Part shown: piece after piece, positions 27,893 to 36,102 of the stretch
Numbering within the stretch: the first letter of the stretch is position 1
Layout: each line of letters starts with the position of its first letter
Assembly (NCBI RefSeq): GCF_025061645.1
Contig: NZ_JANYMP010000001.1
Coordinates: 509,591-573,590, forward strand
DNA length: 64,000 nucleotides
Direction: 5' to 3'
DNA from: Umezawaea endophytica
GTDB lineage: Bacteria; Actinomycetota; Actinomycetes; Mycobacteriales; Pseudonocardiaceae
Made by a program: the position numbers and the translations under genes
The notes under the pieces: model-generated
Databases searched by the model: none
Seen by the model: only the letters and a program-made list of their open reading frames with translations
What the model was told of the DNA's origin: nothing

Positions 27893-28907
27893 AGCTCGCG
27901 CGGGCCTTGAGCGCGGCGTCCAGGCGCGGGAAGACGCGGCGGGCGTTGTGCTCGTAGACCTTCGCCCGGTCGGCCGGGGTGAGGGGCAGCGCGTCGACGT
28001 AGCGGCGGGTGTCGTCGAAGTGGTGGCCGGTGCGCGGGTCGAGACCGCGGACCGCGCCGAGCACCTCCGAGCCGAACAGGATGCCGTCCACGTCGACCAC
28101 GTCGAATAGCAGGTCGACCCCCGGCTGGTGGTAGACGCAGGTGTCAAAGAAGACGTTGCCCGCCAACGCTTCCAGCGGTGGCCGGCCGAGCATGTCGGCC
28201 AGTCCCCGGAACCGGCCCCAGTGGTAGGGGACCGCGCCGCCGCCGTGCGGGATGATCAGCCGCAGGCCGGGGAACGCGCCGAACAGGTCGGCCTGGAGCA
28301 ACTGCATGAACGCGGTGGTGTCGGCGTTGAGGTAGTGCGAGCCGGTGGCGTGGAAGTTGGGGTTGGTCACGGCGGACACGTGCACCATCGCGGGCACGTC
28401 CAGCTCGGTCATGGCCTCGTAGAGGGGGAACCAGCTCGGGTCGGTCAGCGGCGCCGACGTCCAGTGCCCGCCGCTCGGGTCGGGGTTGAGGTTGCAGCCG
28501 ACGAACCCGAGTTCCTCCACGCAGCGCCGCAGCTCGCCGACGGCGCGGGAGGGTGGGACGCCTGGGGACTGCGGGAGCTGGCAGACGCCGGCGAACCTGT
28601 CCGGGTAGAGCCCCACCACGCGGGCGACGAGGTCGTTGCACGCCCGCGTCCAGGCGGCGCTGACCTCCCCGTCGCCGAAGTGGTGGCCCATCGCGGACGC
28701 CCGCGGCGAGAAGACCGTGAGGTCGACGCCGCGCTCGTCCATCAGGCGCACCTGGTTGTCCTCCACCGATTCGCGGATCTCGTCGTCGGACATGCGCGGG
28801 TAGGCGGGAGGACGCCGCCCCGAGCTGAACGCGTCCTGCTGGGCCTCGCGCCACGCCGTGTGCGCGGCGGGCGCGGTCGTGTAGTGGCCGTGGCAGTCGA
28901 TGATCAC
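27891..28907 (-). CDS. 4-Oxalomesaconate hydratase (LigJ-type, amidohydrolase superfamily)
   Basis: 338 residues. Amidohydrolase-fold features: metal-binding DCHGHY near the N-terminus, MVHVSAVTNPNFHATGSHY and LIIPHGGGAVPYHWGRF, which carry further His ligands, and a late acidic strand (ILFGSEVLG). LigJ enzymes hydrate 4-oxalomesaconate to 4-carboxy-4-hydroxy-2-oxoadipate in the protocatechuate 4,5-cleavage/gallate route. The GTG start overlaps the preceding gene by four bases (28904-28907). It is the last gene of a five-gene operon whose other members (tautomerase, aldolase) flank the same intermediate, which supports the assignment over a generic decarboxylase. Confidence 0.85.
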   Translation of the reverse strand: MIIDCHGHYTTAPAAHTAWREAQQDAFSSGRRPPAYPRMSDDEIRESVEDNQVRLMDERGVDLTVFSPRASAMGHHFGDGEVSAAWTRACNDLVARVVGLYPDRFAGVCQLPQSPGVPPSRAVGELRRCVEELGFVGCNLNPDPSGGHWTSAPLTDPSWFPLYEAMTELDVPAMVHVSAVTNPNFHATGSHYLNADTTAFMQLLQADLFGAFPGLRLIIPHGGGAVPYHWGRFRGLADMLGRPPLEALAGNVFFDTCVYHQPGVDLLFDVVDVDGILFGSEVLGAVRGLDPRTGHHFDDTRRYVDALPLTPADRAKVYEHNARRVFPRLDAALKARAS

Positions 28908-29680
28908 GACGGGGTCTCCCGGTCTCGCAGTTCGACGAGCAGGTCGCGGGCCGCGGCGGCGACGAGCGGTCGCACGCCCAGCTCGGAGAGCTGTTCGCTC
29001 GCCGCGGCCATCTCGTCCGCGCGGCGCCGCGCGTGCCGGTGGGTTCCGCTGACCAGCCTGGTGATCGTGTGCTCGTCGAAGCCCACCAGCTCGGCGCTGA
29101 TGTCGCCGTGCAGCCACGACGCGCACCCGGCCGCCTCGGCGCCCGCCAGCGCCTCCAGCACGGCGGCGGCCAGTCCCTTGTAGAACACGCTGCGCAGCAG
29201 CTTGCGGGAGATCGCCTCCCCGACCGGGCCGGGCAGCACGGTCACGTCCGCGCCGAAGCCGGTCATGATCTCGGCGTAGCGGACCGCGCCCCCGCCGGAG
29301 ACGAGCATGGGGGTGCGCACCCCCTTGCCGGGCACCGGGGCCATGAGCGCGACGTCGACGACCGGCACGTCCCGGCCCGCGAGCCGCTCCACCAGGCCAA
29401 GCTTCACCCGCGGTGACGCGGTGTTGAGGTCGGCCCAGATCGTCCCCGGAGCCAGCGCGGGCAGGGAACCGTCCACAGCGGACAGCGCGTCGTGCGCGCT
29501 GTTGACGCTCAGCACCAGGTCCGCGTCGCGGACGGCGTCGGCGTCGTCCGACCTCGGGTCGACGCCGTCCGGCGGGACGACCAGCGGATCGTGGCCGCGG
29601 ACGTCCGCGCCCGCGGCGACCAGGTCGCGGGCGATCTCGCCGCCCGCCTCCCCCAGCCCCAGCACCGCGATCCTCGTCAT
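28904..29680 (-). CDS. 6-Phosphogluconate-dehydrogenase-like NAD(P) oxidoreductase with DUF1932-type C-terminus
   Basis: 258 residues. N-terminal Rossmann domain: IAVLGLGEAGGEIARDL (GxGxxG) and LSVNSAHDAL. The beta-hydroxyacid dehydrogenase substrate loop (DVALMAPVPGKG) is present, and a Lys in the helix KLLRSVFYKGLAAAVLEAL matches the catalytic Lys of the family. The helical C-terminal half fits DUF1932. The ATG overlaps the dioxygenase stop (ATGA, 29677-29680). In the classical protocatechuate 4,5-pathway the ring-cleavage product is oxidised by LigC, which belongs to a different family; this protein could play an analogous role or act on a side metabolite. Specific substrate unknown. Confidence 0.8.
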   Translation of the reverse strand: MTRIAVLGLGEAGGEIARDLVAAGADVRGHDPLVVPPDGVDPRSDDADAVRDADLVLSVNSAHDALSAVDGSLPALAPGTIWADLNTASPRVKLGLVERLAGRDVPVVDVALMAPVPGKGVRTPMLVSGGGAVRYAEIMTGFGADVTVLPGPVGEAISRKLLRSVFYKGLAAAVLEALAGAEAAGCASWLHGDISAELVGFDEHTITRLVSGTHRHARRRADEMAAASEQLSELGVRPLVAAAARDLLVELRDRETPS

Positions 29681-30654
29681 GAGCCGGGCGGCGGGACGAC
29701 GGGGGTGCCGTGGGTGTGGAAGGTGTCGATGGTCTTCAACCCCCACGCCTGCCCCTTCGCCCGCTCCTCGCGGTTCCAACTGATCGTCTTCCAGTCGGGG
29801 GCCAGCACGAGGCGCGCGCCCGCGTTGCAGATCTCGATCCGGTTGCCGCCGGGCTCCCACACGTAGAGGAAGAACGTCTGCTGGATGGCGTGCTTGTGCG
29901 GGCCGGTCTCGATGTGCACGCCCGCGTCGAGGCAGACGTCCGCGGCCCGGAGGATCTCCTCGCGGGTGTCGGTGGCGAACGCGACGTGGTGCAGTCGGCC
30001 GGAGGACCCGGTCCAGTCCTCGGTGTACACGAGGTCGTAGGTCTTGTTCCCCACCGAGTACCAGACGGCCTGCGGGCTCCCGTCGTCCTTCACGATCTGC
30101 TCGGTGCACCGCGCGCCCAGCACGTCCCGCAGGAACGCCGAGGTCGCGGGCACGTCCGCGGCCAGGTGGTTGACGTGGTCGAGGCGCCGGAGGTTCGCGC
30201 CCCGGCCGGGGTACGCCGCCGCCTGGTTCTTCAGCGCGGGCCGGTCGGTGTCGTCGGCCTGGTACCAGTCGACGTCCCAGTACAGCCCCATCTCGTGGCC
30301 GTCGGGGTCGCGGAACAGGTACACCTCCCCCAGGCCGTGGACGTCGGTGGTGACGCCGAGGCCGAGGCCCGCCGCGTCGATCGACGCGCGGAGCCGGTCC
30401 AGTGCCTGCGGGCTCGCGGCCCGGAGGTACGTGCGGCCGACGCCCGCCGCGTCCCGCCGCACCAGGCGGACGGTCCACGACTGGTAGTCGTCCCACGTGT
30501 GCAGGTGGACGGAGGTGTCGTCGCGGTGCACCTCGCGCAGCCCGAGCACGTTCACGAAGCAGTCGCGGGACTCCTCCAGCACGGGGGTGAAGAGTTCGAC
30601 CGGCCCGACGTGGGCGATGTCCCGCCTGCGGTCCGGGTCGTGCGCGAGGCTCAT
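29677..30654 (-). CDS. VOC-fold (type I) extradiol ring-cleavage dioxygenase
   Basis: 325 residues with two vicinal-oxygen-chelate repeats: the N-terminal half (VGPVELFTPVLEESRDCFV ... DPDGHEMGLYWDV) lacks a full metal site, and the C-terminal half has the 2-His-1-Glu set (RLDHVNH, RLHHVAF, GNRIEIC). This is the catechol 2,3-dioxygenase architecture. In the operon it should open an aromatic diol acid so that the product enters 4-oxalomesaconate metabolism. Known protocatechuate 4,5- and gallate dioxygenases are of the unrelated LigAB type, so this enzyme would be an alternative ring opener. Overlaps both neighbours by four bases. Confidence 0.87.
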   Translation of the reverse strand: MSLAHDPDRRRDIAHVGPVELFTPVLEESRDCFVNVLGLREVHRDDTSVHLHTWDDYQSWTVRLVRRDAAGVGRTYLRAASPQALDRLRASIDAAGLGLGVTTDVHGLGEVYLFRDPDGHEMGLYWDVDWYQADDTDRPALKNQAAAYPGRGANLRRLDHVNHLAADVPATSAFLRDVLGARCTEQIVKDDGSPQAVWYSVGNKTYDLVYTEDWTGSSGRLHHVAFATDTREEILRAADVCLDAGVHIETGPHKHAIQQTFFLYVWEPGGNRIEICNAGARLVLAPDWKTISWNREERAKGQAWGLKTIDTFHTHGTPVVPPPGS

Positions 30655-31715
30655 CCGCTCGCCTTCCCACTTCGCGGCCACACGAGGCCGTCGGACAACT
30701 TGCGGGCGGTGCGGACGACGGCGCCGCGGCGGAGCCGGGTGCCCGTGCCGTCGCCGTCGAGTTCCACGGACACGTCGAAGAACCCCGTCGGGTGCTCGAC
30801 GCGCACCGGGTCGCCGACGGTCGTGGTGGAGGCGACGGTGCCCGGCGCGAGCACGCCCGCCGCCACCGACACGGCGCCGAGCACGCCGATCGCGGTGTGC
30901 ACCCGGTGCGGGATGAAGGTCCTGGTCGTCACGGCGCCGTCGTGCCGGGGCGGCGACACGATGGTGACCTTGGGGACGGTGGTGTCGCGGACGTCGCCCA
31001 ACCCCATGGCGGGCCCGGCTTCCAGCCGAACGGCCTCCACCTTCGCGCGGAGCCCGGCATCGGCCTCCAGCGCCTCCGGCGGCTCGTCGCCCCCGACGCC
31101 GAGGTCGGCGGCGCGGACCAGCACCACGGGCATCCCCGCGTCCACGCAGGTGACCTCGACGCCCGCGAACCGGTCGACGAGCCTGCCGGTCGGGAAGACG
31201 GGACCGTCGCCCGCGGGGAACTCCAGGTGGATCGGCGCGGCCGGGAACGGCGTGCCCGCCATGGCGGTGTCGCCGTCGTAGCGCACGCGGCCACCCGGTG
31301 TCCGCACCGTCGCCTCGACGAAGCTCACCGCGGGGTTCACGACGCGGATGCGGACGGCGGTGGTCTCGCCGGAGACCGGCACCAGGCCACGCTCGATGGC
31401 GAACGGTCCGACGCCCGCGAGCAGGTTGCCGCACGTCTGGGCGTCGGTGACGACCGCCCGGCCGGGCACCACCTGGAGGAACAGGTAGTCGACGTCCGCG
31501 CCGCCGTCGGGGGACGGTCCGACCAGCGCCACCTTGCTGGTGAGCGGGTGCCCGCCGCCGATCCCGTCGACCTGCCGCTCGTCCGGCGAGCCCAGGACGC
31601 GCAGCAGGAGGTCGTCCCGCTCGTGCGGGTCGGCGGGCAGGTCCGCGGTCAGGAAGTACGCGCCCTTCGAGCTGCCGCCGCGCATCTGCATGCACCGGAC
31701 CCCGTCGCCGCTCAC
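30651..31715 (-). CDS. 4-Oxalomesaconate tautomerase (PrpF/GalD family)
   Basis: 354 residues. PrpF-family marks: MRGGSSKGAYF at the start, and DAQTCGNLLAGVG with the catalytic Cys, and GFFDVSVELDG near the end. PrpF proteins share the diaminopimelate-epimerase fold and move a double bond in tricarboxylic unsaturated acids. GalD converts the keto/enol forms of 4-oxalomesaconate so that the hydratase can act. The GTG start at 31715 overlaps the aldolase stop (GTGA). Neighbours encoding the hydratase and aldolase of the same route make GalD-type activity more likely than 2-methylaconitate isomerisation. Confidence 0.88.
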   Translation of the reverse strand: MSGDGVRCMQMRGGSSKGAYFLTADLPADPHERDDLLLRVLGSPDERQVDGIGGGHPLTSKVALVGPSPDGGADVDYLFLQVVPGRAVVTDAQTCGNLLAGVGPFAIERGLVPVSGETTAVRIRVVNPAVSFVEATVRTPGGRVRYDGDTAMAGTPFPAAPIHLEFPAGDGPVFPTGRLVDRFAGVEVTCVDAGMPVVLVRAADLGVGGDEPPEALEADAGLRAKVEAVRLEAGPAMGLGDVRDTTVPKVTIVSPPRHDGAVTTRTFIPHRVHTAIGVLGAVSVAAGVLAPGTVASTTTVGDPVRVEHPTGFFDVSVELDGDGTGTRLRRGAVVRTARKLSDGLVWPRSGKASG

Positions 31716-32413
31716 CCGACACCGTCCGGCAGGCGGTCCACGTGCACGACGCCGAGGTCGGCCAGCAGCGGCCGGAGGTCGTACAGGTCGAGCCCGAGCG
31801 TCCCGGCCGCCAGCGCGGCGCGCTTGCCCTCCTCGACGGCCAGGCGCTTCGCCGCGGCGGCGGCCACGTCGGACGCCATCGCCACGGGCAGGGCCAAGAC
31901 CCCGTCGTCGTCGGCGACGACGACGTCCCCCGGCCGCACCACCTGGCCGTCGACGACGACCGGGACGTTCACCGAGCCGGGGACGGCCTTGGCCGTGCCC
32001 TGCGCGTGCACCGCCCGCGACCAGACCGGGAAACCCAGCTCCCGCAACGAGGCGAGGTCGCGGACACCGGCGTCGATCACCAGCCCGACCACCCCGCGGG
32101 CCATCAGCGAGGTCGCCAGCAGGTCGCCGACCATCCCGTCGGTCGACCGCGAGGTCGTCCCCACGACCAGCACGTCGCCGGGACGGCACACCTCGACGGC
32201 GGCGTGGACCATCAGGTTGTCGCCGGGGTGGCAGGACACCGTGATCGCCGACCCGGCCACCACCGCGCCCGTCTGGCGCGCCCGGACCGCGGGGCCGAGC
32301 AGACCGGTCCGGCCCGCGGCCTCGTGGACGGTGGCGACGCCCGCCGCCCGGAGCGCGGCGACCGTTTCCGGGTCGGCGCGGTCGACGTGCCGCACGACGT
32401 AGTGGGGTGTCAC
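31712..32413 (-). CDS. 4-Carboxy-4-hydroxy-2-oxoadipate aldolase / oxaloacetate decarboxylase (RraA-like)
   Basis: 233 residues of the RraA-like class II pyruvate aldolase family. The family's G-x-G/D-R-D region is seen as GLVIDAGVRDL, with PGDNLMVHAAVEVCRPGDVL upstream and RPGDVVVADDDGVLALP downstream. The enzyme splits 4-carboxy-4-hydroxy-2-oxoadipate into pyruvate and oxaloacetate, the last step of gallate/protocatechuate meta-cleavage. First gene of the operon; GTG at 32413 with GAGG some ten bases upstream. Divergent from the GntR gene, with a palindromic site between. Confidence 0.88.
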   Translation of the reverse strand: MTPHYVVRHVDRADPETVAALRAAGVATVHEAAGRTGLLGPAVRARQTGAVVAGSAITVSCHPGDNLMVHAAVEVCRPGDVLVVGTTSRSTDGMVGDLLATSLMARGVVGLVIDAGVRDLASLRELGFPVWSRAVHAQGTAKAVPGSVNVPVVVDGQVVRPGDVVVADDDGVLALPVAMASDVAAAAAKRLAVEEGKRAALAAGTLGLDLYDLRPLLADLGVVHVDRLPDGVG

Positions 32414-32544
32414 GCGCGCCTCAGCTCGACGGTGAGGGGTGCGGGGTGGCCGTGGTCATCGGGTTTCCTCCCTCGGGGCGGGCGCACGCGCCGTGCCGTC
32501 ACTGTCTACGCCCGACCCGCGATTGCCGTCAAGATTGTCCGCAG

Positions 32545-32558
32545 GATTGTTGACAATC
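32545..32558. promoter_or_regulatory. GntR-type operator (GATTGT-TG-ACAATC)
   Basis: A perfect 14-base inverted repeat in the 225-bp gap between the meta-cleavage operon and its divergent GntR/FCD regulator. The core TTGT-NN-ACAA has the shape expected for FadR-type GntR sites (GT...AC core). Confidence 0.65.
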
Positions 32559-32638
32559 AGTCGGACCCGGAGTTGATTACCATTGCCCGGTACCGCCGAC
32601 ACCGACGAGGAGCACCGACCGAATGTGGCCCGCCCGCG

Positions 32639-33280
32639 ATGAGTGACGTGCTGGCCGACCTCCGGGCGGCCATCCTCCGCGGGGAGTACGCCCCCCGCCA
32701 GCGCCTCGTCGAGAGCGACCTGGTCGAGCAGTACGACACCAGCCGGTTCGTCCTGCGCACCGCCCTCACCCGGCTGGCCGACGAGGGGCTCGTGGAGCTG
32801 CGGCCCAACCGAGGCGCCCGCGTCCGCGAGGTCTCCGTGCAGGAGGCCGTCGAGATCACCGAGATCCGGTGCGCCGTCGAGGGGTTCGTCGCGGCGCGGG
32901 CGGCGGAGCGGATCACCGACGCCGAGGTCGTCGAGGTCCGGGCTCTCGGCGCGGAGATGGCCGCGGCGGTGGAGCGCGCGGACATGGTGCTCTACTCCGA
33001 GCTCAACGCCCGGCTGCACGGCAAGGTGCGGTCCGTCGCGGGGCACTCCTCCGCGACGCGGATCCTCGAACAGCTCAACGGGCAGATGGTCCGCCACCAG
33101 TTCCGGCTCTCCCTGGTGCCCGGCAGGCCGTCGGTCTCGCTGCCGGAACACCTGGCGATCGTCGACGCGATCTGCGCGCGCGACCCAGAGGAGGCCGAGC
33201 GGGCCATGCGGGTCCACCTCACGAGCGTGCTGCGGGCGCTCGAGGACTTCGCGGAGAAGGCCGCGGCTCCCCCGCTGTAG
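32639..33280 (+). CDS. GntR-family (FadR/FCD) regulator of the aromatic operon
   Basis: 213 residues. Winged-helix DNA-binding domain in the first ~65 residues (LRAAILRGEYAPRQRLVESD ... LVELRPNRGARVRE), then the all-helical FCD effector domain (ITEIRCAVEGFVAARAAERI, a metal/ligand His in LNARLHGKVRS and EHLAIVDAI). It most likely binds a pathway acid and de-represses the divergent operon. The start is uncertain: ATG 32639 lacks a close Shine-Dalgarno, and a GAGGAG lies ~30 bases upstream; an in-frame TTG at 32573 would add 22 residues. Confidence 0.88.
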   Translation: MSDVLADLRAAILRGEYAPRQRLVESDLVEQYDTSRFVLRTALTRLADEGLVELRPNRGARVREVSVQEAVEITEIRCAVEGFVAARAAERITDAEVVEVRALGAEMAAAVERADMVLYSELNARLHGKVRSVAGHSSATRILEQLNGQMVRHQFRLSLVPGRPSVSLPEHLAIVDAICARDPEEAERAMRVHLTSVLRALEDFAEKAAAPPL

Positions 33281-33404
33281 CGCTTGTCCCCCGTGCGAGC
33301 TACCCACGACTGTCCACCGCGAGGTGACGATTCCCGCCGGGCGGATCCCTAGCGTTCTCCCCAGCCGCGGTGCTCCCGCCGCGGACCTCGGGAACGGAGT
33401 CGTC

Positions 33405-34241
33405 ATGCGTTTGGTGAAACAACTCTTGGCCGTCGCGGCGGTCGCCTTCGTCGGCGGTCAGGCCGTCGCCGCGGTGCGGGGGAACGCGTGGCTCACCCTG
33501 CTCCTCGGCGTCGCCACCGCCGTCGCCGCGATCTTCGTCTACACGTGGGTGGTGCGGCGCACCGAACACCGCGCCCCCGCGGAGGTGGACCGGGCCGAAG
33601 CCGTCGCCCGGACCGGTCGCGGCGTGCTGATCGGGTTCGCGATGTGCGCGCTCGTCGTCGTCAACATCGCCTTCCTGGGCGGTTACCACGTCGACGGGTT
33701 CGGGTCGGTGACCGGTGCGCTGGGGCTGTTCGGGTTGATGACCGCCGCCGCCGTGACGGAGGAGCTGCTCTTCCGCGGCGTCCTGTTCCGCCTCATCGAG
33801 GAACGGCTGGGGACCTGGATCTCCTTGCTGCTGACCGGTGTGGCGTTCGGCCTGCTGCACCTGTTCAACCCCGACGCCAGCCTCTGGGGCGCCATCTCCA
33901 TCGCCGTCGCGGCCGGGTTCATGCTCGCCGCCTGCTACGCCGCCACCCGCACCCTGTGGGTCCCCATCGGCCTGCACTTCGGCTGGAACTTCGCCCTGGG
34001 CGGCGTGTTCGGCGTCGCGGTGTCCGGCAACGGCGAGTCCGACGGCCTGCTCGACGCCACGACGTCCGGCCCGGACCTGATCACCGGCGGCGCTTTCGGG
34101 CCGGAGGGCAGCGTCTACACGGTGCTGGCGGGCGTGGTGCTGACGCTGGTGTTCCTGCGGATGGCCCACCGCCGCGGCCACATCGTCCCCCGCCGCCGCC
34201 GCGCGAACGGCGACCAGGCGACCGCTAAGGTCTCCCCGTGA
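33405..34241 (+). CDS. CPBP-family intramembrane metalloprotease
   Basis: 278 residues, about seven hydrophobic segments. The three CPBP motifs are present: EELLFRG (paired Glu and Arg), FGLLHL and HFGWNF, whose His residues bind the metal. Bacterial members process membrane proteins or confer bacteriocin-type immunity, and many are uncharacterised. ATG at 33405 follows GGAACGGAG. Its stop overlaps the histidine kinase start by four bases (GTGA, 34238-34241), so it is part of the two-component operon and may act on the same membrane signal. Confidence 0.9.
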   Translation: MRLVKQLLAVAAVAFVGGQAVAAVRGNAWLTLLLGVATAVAAIFVYTWVVRRTEHRAPAEVDRAEAVARTGRGVLIGFAMCALVVVNIAFLGGYHVDGFGSVTGALGLFGLMTAAAVTEELLFRGVLFRLIEERLGTWISLLLTGVAFGLLHLFNPDASLWGAISIAVAAGFMLAACYAATRTLWVPIGLHFGWNFALGGVFGVAVSGNGESDGLLDATTSGPDLITGGAFGPEGSVYTVLAGVVLTLVFLRMAHRRGHIVPRRRRANGDQATAKVSP

Positions 34242-35392
34242 TCGACCTCCGGAGGCTCCCCGCCCCGTGGCGTCGGTGGGACGTCGTGGTCCGGGACCTC
34301 CCGCTCGGACTGGTGCTCGTCCTCGCCGCGCTGATCCCCGCCCTGCACAACCACGGCACCCAGATCGGCGAGCTGCCCGGCCGCCCCTTCGACGCGCTGA
34401 CCGTCGTGGCGATCGTGCTCCAGGGCCTCCCGCTCGCGATCCGCCGCCGCCTGCCCGGCCTCTGCCTCGCACTGGTGTCGCTGGGTTTCGTGCTCGACCA
34501 GCTCCGCGGCTACCACACGGTCGCGGGCACCGCGGTGCCGCTCGCGCTGCTGAGCGCGGCGGCCTACCTGGAGCACCACCGGCGCGCCGCGGTGCTGCTG
34601 ACCACCGCCACCTACGCGGCCATGGCCGTCACCATGACCCAGCTCGGGGCGACCGAGAGCGTCATCGGCTACGTGACGTTCTACGCGGCGCTGGCCGCCT
34701 CGTGGGGCGTCGGGGCCTGGCTGCGGCAGACCAGGGCCGTCGAGGCGGATCACCGCCGCATCGTCGCCGAGACCACCCGAACCGCCGAGCGCGCAAGGAT
34801 CGCGGGCGAACTTCACGACGTCGTGACGCACCACGTGACGGCGATGGTGGTGCAGGCCGAGGCGGCGCGCTACCTGACCGCCGCGCCCGACCGGCTGGAC
34901 CAGACCCTGACCGCCATCACCGACAGCGGGCGGCGGGCGATCAAGGACCTGCGGCACCTGCTCGACCTGCTCAACCCCGAGCACGGCGCCGAGCCGCGGC
35001 TGCCGTCGGTCGGCGAGCTGTCCGCGCTGGTGGAGCAAACCCGGCAGGCCGGGCAGCCGGTGGAGTTCACCCAGGACGGCACCCCGGCGGAAACGACCGG
35101 TGGGGCCGAGATCGCGGCCTACCGGGTCGTGCAGGAGGCGCTGACCAACGCCCTCAAGCACGCCCACGGCAGCCGGATCACCGTCCACGTGCGACACGGC
35201 GAGCGGGAGACCACCGTGGAGGTCGCGAACGACGGCTCCGGGTCGCGCTCGGCGACTCCCGGCGGGAGCGGCCGGGGCCTCGCGGGGCTCCGCGAGCGGG
35301 TCGACGTGCTCGGCGGCGAGTTCAGCGCGGAGCCGCGGACGGGCGGCGGTTTCGTCGTGCGGGCCAGCATCCCCACGGGGAGCGCGTCGTGA
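34238..35392 (+). CDS. Sensor histidine kinase (NarL/DesK-type, HisKA_3)
   Basis: 384 residues. About four to five N-terminal membrane segments (to ~residue 160) with no large extracellular loop, then the HisKA_3 box RIAGELHDVVTHHVTAMVVQ (phospho-acceptor H193) and an HATPase domain with VVQEALTNALKHA (N-box) and GRGLAGLRERV (G-box). Signal unknown; the small-loop architecture suggests intramembrane sensing of cell-envelope stress. GTG start at 34238 and a four-base overlap with the response regulator. Confidence 0.93.
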   Translation: MIDLRRLPAPWRRWDVVVRDLPLGLVLVLAALIPALHNHGTQIGELPGRPFDALTVVAIVLQGLPLAIRRRLPGLCLALVSLGFVLDQLRGYHTVAGTAVPLALLSAAAYLEHHRRAAVLLTTATYAAMAVTMTQLGATESVIGYVTFYAALAASWGVGAWLRQTRAVEADHRRIVAETTRTAERARIAGELHDVVTHHVTAMVVQAEAARYLTAAPDRLDQTLTAITDSGRRAIKDLRHLLDLLNPEHGAEPRLPSVGELSALVEQTRQAGQPVEFTQDGTPAETTGGAEIAAYRVVQEALTNALKHAHGSRITVHVRHGERETTVEVANDGSGSRSATPGGSGRGLAGLRERVDVLGGEFSAEPRTGGGFVVRASIPTGSAS

Positions 35393-36048
35393 CCGCGCCG
35401 GTCCGCGTGCTGGTCTGCGACGACCAGCCGCTGATCCGCACCGGCTTCACGACGATCATCGACTCCCAGCCGGACCTCGACGTGGTGGCCGAGTGCGGGG
35501 ACGGGCGCACGGCGGTCGTCCTCGCGGCCAAGCTGCGCCCGGACGTGGTCGTGATGGACGTGCGGATGCCGGTGCTCGACGGCATCGGGGCGACCAGGCT
35601 GCTGGCGGGCGCGGGCGTGGCCGACCCGGTGAAGGTGCTCGTGGTGACGACGTTCAACCTGGACGAGTACGTGTACGAGGCGCTGCGCGCGGGAGCGAGC
35701 GGGTTCCTGCTCAAGGACGCCCCGCCGGCGCGGTTGCTGCACGGCATCCGCACCGTCGCCACCGGCGCCGCGCTGCTGGCGCCCGAGGTCACCCGTCAGC
35801 TCGTGGGCCGGTACGCGACGCGGATCCGCCCCGGCGACGGCACGACCGGCGGCGGCTCGCTGACCCCGCGCGAGCTGGAGGTGTTGCGGCTCATCGCCGG
35901 TGGCCTGTCCAACGGCGAGATCGCCGCGACGCTGGTGATCAGCCAGGAGACCGTCAAGACGTACGTGTCGCGCATCCTCACCAAGCTCGACCTGCGCGAC
36001 CGCGTGCAGGCGGTGGTCTACGCCTACCGCAACGGCCTGGTGGCGTGA
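35389..36048 (+). CDS. NarL/LuxR-type response regulator
   Basis: 219 residues. Receiver domain with acidic pair DD (11-12), phospho-acceptor D57 (VVVMDVRMPVLDG), Thr and Lys (SGFLLKDAPP), followed by a C-terminal LuxR HTH (LTPRELEVLRLIAGGLSNGE ... VKTYVSRILTKLDLRDR). GTG start overlaps the kinase stop. Partner of the preceding kinase; likely target is the operon itself, including the CPBP protease. Confidence 0.94.
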   Translation: MTAPVRVLVCDDQPLIRTGFTTIIDSQPDLDVVAECGDGRTAVVLAAKLRPDVVVMDVRMPVLDGIGATRLLAGAGVADPVKVLVVTTFNLDEYVYEALRAGASGFLLKDAPPARLLHGIRTVATGAALLAPEVTRQLVGRYATRIRPGDGTTGGGSLTPRELEVLRLIAGGLSNGEIAATLVISQETVKTYVSRILTKLDLRDRVQAVVYAYRNGLVA

Positions 36049-36054
36049 CGACTC

Positions 36055-36090
36055 CGGGTGGTGCCGGACACCGCGGTCCGACACCACCCG
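36055..36090. terminator. Bidirectional terminator hairpin
   Basis: CGGGTGGTG (36055-36063), one mismatch, CGGAC, 6-base loop, GTCCG, one mismatch, CACCACCCG (36082-36090). It fills the 54-bp gap between the convergent response regulator (+) and glycosidase-like gene (-). Confidence 0.75.
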
Positions 36091-36102
36091 AGCGCCGGTC
36101 GG

